From NCBI GenBank assembly GCA_934457235.1, contig CAKSHT010000003.1, positions 1 through 45,432 on the forward strand: DNA of 45,432 nucleotides, in the 5' to 3' direction. The notes under the pieces are model-generated. The model was not told where the DNA came from. It saw only the letters and a program-made list of their open reading frames with translations, and ran no database searches. Below are positions 41,798 through 45,432 of this stretch, one piece after another. The DNA is from an uncultured Oscillospiraceae bacterium (GTDB lineage: Bacteria > Bacillota > Clostridia > Oscillospirales > Ruminococcaceae). Both the position numbers and the translations under genes were made by a program. Numbering within the stretch: position 1 is the stretch's first letter; each line of letters starts with the position of its first letter.

Positions 41798-42985
41798 ATG
41801 TTAAAACCGTTTTCTGACCGCGTATCCGGATTACAGCCCTCTGCTATCCGCGAGATACTTAAATTCACTGCTGACCCTGAGGTAATAAGCTTCGCTGCGG
41901 GAAACCCCGCACCAGAGGCATTCCCGGTGGACACTATAGCCAGGCTATCTGCGGATATATTCCGCGAGGAGCCTATAAACGCACTACAGTACTCCATCAC
42001 CGAGGGCTATCCCAAGCTGCGCGAGTGGCTTAAAAACGACCTTACGAAAAAGGGACTGTTCCGCGACGGAGACCAGGTGGTAATAACCAGCGGCGCACAG
42101 CAGGCTATCGAAACCACTGCCAAGATACTCTGCAACGAGGGCGACGTGATAATCTGCGAGGATCCTGCGTTCGTAGGCTCGCTGAACGCGTTCAGAAGCT
42201 ACGGCGTTAAGCTGGAGGGCGTTCCGATGGATGATGACGGAATGATACCGGAGAAGCTGGAGGAGGCTTTAATGGCAAATCCCACCACTAAGTTCATCTA
42301 TACTATCCCGAACTTCCAGAATCCCACGGGCAAGACCACGACGCTTGAGCGCCGCCGGGAGATACTGGCGCTTGCCGAGAGGTACGGCGTTTATATCCTG
42401 GAGGATAATCCCTACGGCGCACTGCGCTTCGAGGGCGAGGACGTGAAGTCCATCAAGGAGCTTGATACAAAGGGCAACGTGCTGTACTGCGGTACGTTCT
42501 CCAAGACGCTCGCTCCGGGACTGCGCGTAGGTTATCTGCTGGGCGCCTCCGATGTAGTCGCAAAGGCCGTCGTAGGATTGCAGACAAGTACGGTGCATAC
42601 AAATATCTGGGCGCAGATGCTGACCTACCGCTTCCTTACAACGGTGGATTTCGACGAGCATCTGAAGAAGCTCCGGGCTATCTACAGACATAAGTGCAGC
42701 CTGATGCTGGAGGGGCTGGAGCGTGAGCTTCCGGATTTCATCAGCTTTACGCACCCGCAGGGCGGTCTGTTCATCTGGGCGACCCTGCCGGATAAGTACG
42801 ATATGAACGAGTTCTGCAAGGGCGCCGTACAGCGTAAGGTAGCTGTAGTACCCGGAAATGCGTTCACGGCAGACGAGCACGCGGTATCCCATTCGTTCAG
42901 ACTGAATTACTCAACGCCCACGGATGAGCAGATAGAAAAAGGCGTGAAGATACTCGGCGCCGCTGCAAAGGAACTGCTCAGATAA
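41798..42985 (+). CDS. Fold-type I PLP aminotransferase (2-aminoadipate/MocR-core type)
   Basis: 395 residues from the ATG at 41798 (AAAGGACG upstream). The sequence I-S-F-A-A-G-N-P-A-P near 30-39, Y-S-I-T-E-G-Y near 65-71, I-P-N-F-Q-N-P-T-G at 170-178, E-D-N-P-Y-G (D203, Y206) and the PLP lysine K236 in G-T-F-S-K-T-L-A-P-G-L-R match the LysN/aromatic aminotransferase group. It lacks the GntR DNA-binding domain of MocR regulators. It probably moves amino groups between 2-oxoglutarate and an aromatic, branched or aminoadipate substrate. It lies upstream of trpS but has its own promoter. Confidence 0.93.
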   Translation: MLKPFSDRVSGLQPSAIREILKFTADPEVISFAAGNPAPEAFPVDTIARLSADIFREEPINALQYSITEGYPKLREWLKNDLTKKGLFRDGDQVVITSGAQQAIETTAKILCNEGDVIICEDPAFVGSLNAFRSYGVKLEGVPMDDDGMIPEKLEEALMANPTTKFIYTIPNFQNPTGKTTTLERRREILALAERYGVYILEDNPYGALRFEGEDVKSIKELDTKGNVLYCGTFSKTLAPGLRVGYLLGASDVVAKAVVGLQTSTVHTNIWAQMLTYRFLTTVDFDEHLKKLRAIYRHKCSLMLEGLERELPDFISFTHPQGGLFIWATLPDKYDMNEFCKGAVQRKVAVVPGNAFTADEHAVSHSFRLNYSTPTDEQIEKGVKILGAAAKELLR

Positions 42986-42991
42986 TTGCAC

Positions 42992-43020
42992 TTGACAAAT
43001 CTGCGACATTGTGATAAAAT
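42992..43020 (+). promoter_or_regulatory. Promoter of the T-box-trpS unit
   Basis: TTGACA (42992-42997), 17-bp spacer, TAAAAT (43015-43020) with extended TGA. Confidence 0.85.
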
Positions 43021-43026
43021 ACTTGT

Positions 43027-43344
43027 GAACAATAAAATTGCCCTTTAAACCGGTGATACGGAGATAAAAATACCTGTGCACTCACAGAGAGCGGCAAGAC
43101 GTCGGAGTTATTCCGCGTCAGCTGGGAATGCCGCAGAACGCAGGGTATATAAATGGACCGTTGAGGGCGCAGTCAAAGGTTTTTTACCGAGTATTCTGCG
43201 ACGTGCGGCGAGCGTTAATCGTCAGGGTATCTTGCGTATCCGAAGAGAGCGCGGCTTTCGCCGTGAATTAAGGTGGCACCACGGAATTTTGATCCGTCCT
43301 TATGGCAGGCTTATTATGCCTGCCGCAGGGCGGTTTTTGTTTTC
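43027..43344 (+). promoter_or_regulatory. T-box riboswitch (tryptophan)
   Basis: Leader RNA that senses uncharged tRNA-Trp. The T-box core AAGGTGGCACCACGG is at 43270-43284; its TGGC bulge complements a GCCA tRNA end, fitting the G discriminator of tRNA-Trp. The codon TGG followed by A at 43154-43156 is the likely specifier in Stem I, in agreement with the trpS gene behind. The terminator stem CCGTCCT/AGGGCGG (43294-43300 with 43327-43333) plus GGCAGGC/GCCTGCC (43304-43310 with 43318-43324) and TTTTTG shares its 5' arm with the antiterminator. Short reading frames inside it are not genes. Confidence 0.96.
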
Positions 43345-43375
43345 CTAAAAAACCAATGCAGAAAGGAAAAACATC

Positions 43376-44374
43376 ATGGAAGAACAGAAAAAGAACATGC
43401 TGAGCCTTATTCAGCCGACCAATACCCCGCACCTGGGAAATTACCTCGGAGCAATGCAAAACTGGGTAAAGCTCCAGAACGACTATAATTGCTATTTTGG
43501 CATTGCTGACCTGCATTCCATCACAGTAAGACAGGATCCCGTAAAGCTCCGCAATCAGATAAAGGAGAGCTATGCGCTGCTCATCGCTGCGGGTCTTGAT
43601 CCTGAGAAGTCAACGCTGTTCGTACAGGGACACAATCCCAATCACGCGGAGCTGAGCTGGATACTTTCCTGCTACACGCAGTTTGGCGAGCTGTCCAGAA
43701 TGACTCAGTTCAAGGATAAATCCGCGAAGCACCCCGACAACGTAAACGCAGGCCTTTTCACATATCCTGTGCTTATGGCTGCGGATATCCTGCTGTACCA
43801 GGCTGACCTTGTTCCTGTCGGCATCGACCAGAAGCAGCATCTGGAGCTTGCGAGAAACATCGCGCAGCGCTTCAACGGAATTTACGGCGATGTGTTCACA
43901 ATGCCTGACGGCTATATCACAAAGACCACCGCGAAAGTAATGTCCCTGCAGGAGCCGACAAAGAAGATGTCCAAATCCGACGAGAACCCCAACGCCAGCG
44001 TATGGATACTGGATGACAAGGACACTATTATCCGCAAGTTCAAGCGTGCAGTGACCGACAGCGATACCGTCGTATGCGCCAAGGAGGGCAAGGACGGTAT
44101 AATCAACCTGATGTCCATTTACTCCGCGGTTTCCGGCAAGTCCTTTGAGGATATCGAGAGCGAGTTCGCTGGTAAGGGATACGGAGATTTCAAGCTTGCG
44201 GTCGGCGAGGCTGTCGCTGATATGCTGGCTCCCATGCAGAGCGAGTTCAAGCGTATCTTCGCGGACAAGAGCTACCTTGAAGACTGCATGAAGAAAGGCG
44301 CTGAAAAGGCGTTCAAGACCTCCAGAAAGACCCTCCAGAAGGTACAGAAGAAGGTCGGATTCGTAACACTGTAA
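43376..44374 (+). CDS. trpS: Tryptophanyl-tRNA synthetase
   Basis: 332 residues, normal for bacterial TrpRS. Class I catalytic core with H19-L-G-N (the HIGH counterpart) in P-T-N-T-P-H-L-G-N-Y and K-M-S-K-S at 197-201. G-I-A-D-L-H-S and D-Q-K-Q-H are also typical. The usual S-G-I-Q-P opening reads S-L-I-Q-P. AGAAAGGAAA precedes the ATG. Expression is set by the T-box directly upstream. Confidence 0.98.
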   Translation: MEEQKKNMLSLIQPTNTPHLGNYLGAMQNWVKLQNDYNCYFGIADLHSITVRQDPVKLRNQIKESYALLIAAGLDPEKSTLFVQGHNPNHAELSWILSCYTQFGELSRMTQFKDKSAKHPDNVNAGLFTYPVLMAADILLYQADLVPVGIDQKQHLELARNIAQRFNGIYGDVFTMPDGYITKTTAKVMSLQEPTKKMSKSDENPNASVWILDDKDTIIRKFKRAVTDSDTVVCAKEGKDGIINLMSIYSAVSGKSFEDIESEFAGKGYGDFKLAVGEAVADMLAPMQSEFKRIFADKSYLEDCMKKGAEKAFKTSRKTLQKVQKKVGFVTL

Positions 44375-44577
44375 TGTAAATAAACAACGGCGGCATTGCT
44401 TAAAGGCAACGCCGACGTTATGTTTAAGGCATTAACAGCGTACTTCTTTTTTACCAGCACGGAAACAATCATCACTGCCGCAAGCGGTATGAGATATAAT
44501 GCAAAGCCAGTGCCGATTTTTCCCATTATCCAGCCGAATACATTGTCGGGGATTCCAGGCTGAGCAATAAATGACAT
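44272..44577 (-). CDS. Possible small membrane protein, doubtful
   Basis: 101 residues. Residues 1-45 look like a real short membrane protein: P-G-I-P-D-N-V-F-G-W start, one hydrophobic helix (about 20-42) and a K-K-K-Y stop-transfer patch. The rest runs antisense across the weak trpS 3' hairpin (44388-44414) and 103 bp into trpS, which is unlikely for an intact gene; a broken or mis-ended gene is possible. The ribosome site is only AAGAGATA. The remaining gap 44578-44759 shows nothing clear. Confidence 0.25.
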   Translation of the reverse strand: MSFIAQPGIPDNVFGWIMGKIGTGFALYLIPLAAVMIVSVLVKKKYAVNALNITSALPLSNAAVVYLHYSVTNPTFFCTFWRVFLEVLNAFSAPFFMQSSR

Positions 44578-44759
44578 TATCTCTTGGATATATCGACTAT
44601 AATTAAATGTCCTGCATGCTGAAAAGTTCTTATAATGCTCTGAATGTTGAATTTTGGGTATGTGGGACAAGCTTTGTGGGCATAATGCTGATTATCAAGG
44701 GCGCAAGAAAGGAATGTTTGTGACATCCTACAAAAATCGCGTAAATACATAATAAACAC

Positions 44760-44788
44760 TTGCATTTTCTCGTTGTTTCTGATAAAAT
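44760..44788 (+). promoter_or_regulatory. Promoter of rpmB
   Basis: TTGCAT (44760-44765), 17-bp spacer, TAAAAT (44783-44788). The leader is about 45 nt, without room for an autogenous site that I can recognise. Confidence 0.78.
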
Positions 44789-44838
44789 ATTATACGTTAC
44801 TGAAAAAATCCACTACACAAGAGAGGTAGGTGCTTCAA

Positions 44839-45027
44839 ATGGCAAAATGCGAAATCTGCGGCAAGAGCGTTACCTTCGGTATTAAGGTATCCCACTCTCA
44901 CAGACGCAGCAACAGAACCTATAAGCCCAATGTCAAGAAGGTAAAGGCTATCGTTAATGGTACTCCCTGCAGAGTTAATGCCTGCACACGCTGCCTGCGC
45001 TCCGGTCTTGTACAGAGAGCAGTATAA
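44839..45027 (+). CDS. rpmB: 50S ribosomal protein bL28
   Basis: 62 residues, standard length. This large-subunit protein starts M-A-K-C-E-I-C-G-K and carries zinc-ligand cysteines C4, C7, C49 and C52 (the C+ form), with the typical S-H-S-H-R-R-S-N-R core. The ATG at 44839 was chosen because all bL28 proteins start there; an in-frame ATG 9 bp earlier has worse spacing to GAGAGGTAGG. Single-gene unit with its own promoter and terminator. Confidence 0.97.
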   Translation: MAKCEICGKSVTFGIKVSHSHRRSNRTYKPNVKKVKAIVNGTPCRVNACTRCLRSGLVQRAV

Positions 45028-45059
45028 CTTTGACATAAGTTATTGGTTACAGAAATCTT

Positions 45060-45095
45060 CCCTCGTCGCTTTGCGATGAGGGATTTTCTGTTTTA
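45060..45095 (+). terminator. Terminator of rpmB
   Basis: A 10-bp stem with one G-T pair (45060-45069 with 45073-45082), TTT loop, then ATTTTCTGTTTT. Confidence 0.85.
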
Positions 45096-45113
45096 TATAA
45101 TTTATTATATCTA

Positions 45114-45142
45114 TTGACAAACACCGAAATATATTGTAAAAT
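45114..45142 (+). promoter_or_regulatory. Promoter of the ABC transporter gene
   Basis: TTGACA (45114-45119), 17-bp spacer, TAAAAT (45137-45142). Confidence 0.85.
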
Positions 45143-45173
45143 TCTAGTATGACTATAAGAAAGGGTGAGGGAT

Positions 45174-45432
45174 TTGGTCAGAATACGGAACCTGTATAAA
45201 AAATACGGCTCCTATTCCGTGCTCAGGGGTCTGAGCATGGACATTGAAAAGGGCGATGTTTACGGCTTCCTGGGGCGTAACGGCTGCGGAAAGACGACGA
45301 CAATGAACATCATCACCAACATAATTCCCAAGGACGAGGGAGAAATAATCATCGGCGATGGAAAGCCCGTGAAGATAGGCTACCTGCCGGAAAGCCCGGT
45401 GATCTACGGATACATGACCTCCAGGGAGTACC
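45174..45432 (+). CDS. ABC transporter ATP-binding protein, cut by the window edge
   Basis: The first 86 residues only; the frame is open to the right edge. Walker A G-R-N-G-C-G-K-T-T-T is near 38-47, followed by M-N-I-I-T-N-I-I and the G-Y-L-P-E-S-P segment typical of ABC-2-type exporters (NatA/CcmA-like). The start is TTG at 45174 with AAAGG 9 bp upstream; an in-frame GTG at 45165 is too close to that site. A permease gene is expected downstream, outside the window. Confidence 0.88.
   Translation, partial: MVRIRNLYKKYGSYSVLRGLSMDIEKGDVYGFLGRNGCGKTTTMNIITNIIPKDEGEIIIGDGKPVKIGYLPESPVIYGYMTSREY

Noticed and set aside
43076-43348. Plus-strand frame inside the trpS leader
   Set aside because: It lies fully in the T-box riboswitch; the RNA motifs account for the sequence.
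1-45432. CRISPR arrays, insertion sequences, prophage or integrative elements
   Set aside because: No repeat-spacer pattern, transposase, integrase, phage structural gene or tRNA-flanking duplication was seen; the tRNA-Ala 3' end is not repeated nearby.

Overview
The window reads as a chromosomal segment of a Gram-positive, low-to-mid GC Firmicute, most like a Ruminococcus/Oscillospiraceae gut bacterium. The evidence is sigma-A promoters with 17-bp spacers, strong AGGAGG-type ribosome sites, lipobox lipoproteins, sortase-type C-terminal tails (NPDTG and SPSTG variants), a tryptophan T-box, PrsA-like foldases and a SpoIID-domain protein. Base and codon use look even throughout. I see no phage, transposase, CRISPR array or plasmid gene, so this is host backbone rather than an island.

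Layout. 1-8.0 kb is mainly a minus-strand housekeeping block: cdaR/PucR-type regulator, then ftsE-ftsX-S41 protease-greA-lysS, a terminator, and two membrane proteins of unknown role; a gene cut by the left edge faces them. 8.3-13.6 kb runs on the plus strand: metG, an unknown protein, tatD, a CorC-like CBS protein and nth. A tRNA-Ala(CGC) and a sortase-anchored secreted protein follow. dprA and a cytosolic GH13 glycosidase lie on the minus strand (15.4-18.1 kb). A large sensor with two periplasmic-binding-type domains, a degenerate GGDEF and an intact EAL domain (18.5-21.6 kb) is followed by an alpha/beta hydrolase. A 315-bp intergenic stretch packed with perfect hairpins separates that hydrolase from a convergent BMP-type lipoprotein. 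24.1-28.0 kb holds two tandem PrsA/SurA-like lipoproteins and an Orn/Lys/Arg decarboxylase-family enzyme, ending tail-to-tail with a PH-domain membrane protein. 29.2-34.7 kb carries glmU, a nicotinamidase-like hydrolase, an SGNH hydrolase, an Rsm22-like methyltransferase, a repeat-rich secreted protein and an Sfp-type phosphopantetheinyl transferase.

The most interesting block is 34.77-39.2 kb. From a perfect-consensus promoter and a structured leader it expresses a wall-anchored DUF4430 protein, then a membrane protein that joins an alpha/alpha-toroid to a second DUF4430 domain. These are the two folds of animal intrinsic factor/transcobalamin. A polytopic membrane protein of unknown role follows under its own promoter. 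The pair is a candidate surface system for capturing a small ligand, possibly a corrinoid; no transporter or known B12 riboswitch is in the window, so the ligand is inference.

The right end has a minus-strand pair (unknown Pro-rich protein and SpoIID/peptidoglycan-binding protein) behind a promoter resembling sporulation sigma-E sites, a PLP aminotransferase, T-box-controlled trpS, rpmB (bL28) and an ABC ATPase cut by the right edge.
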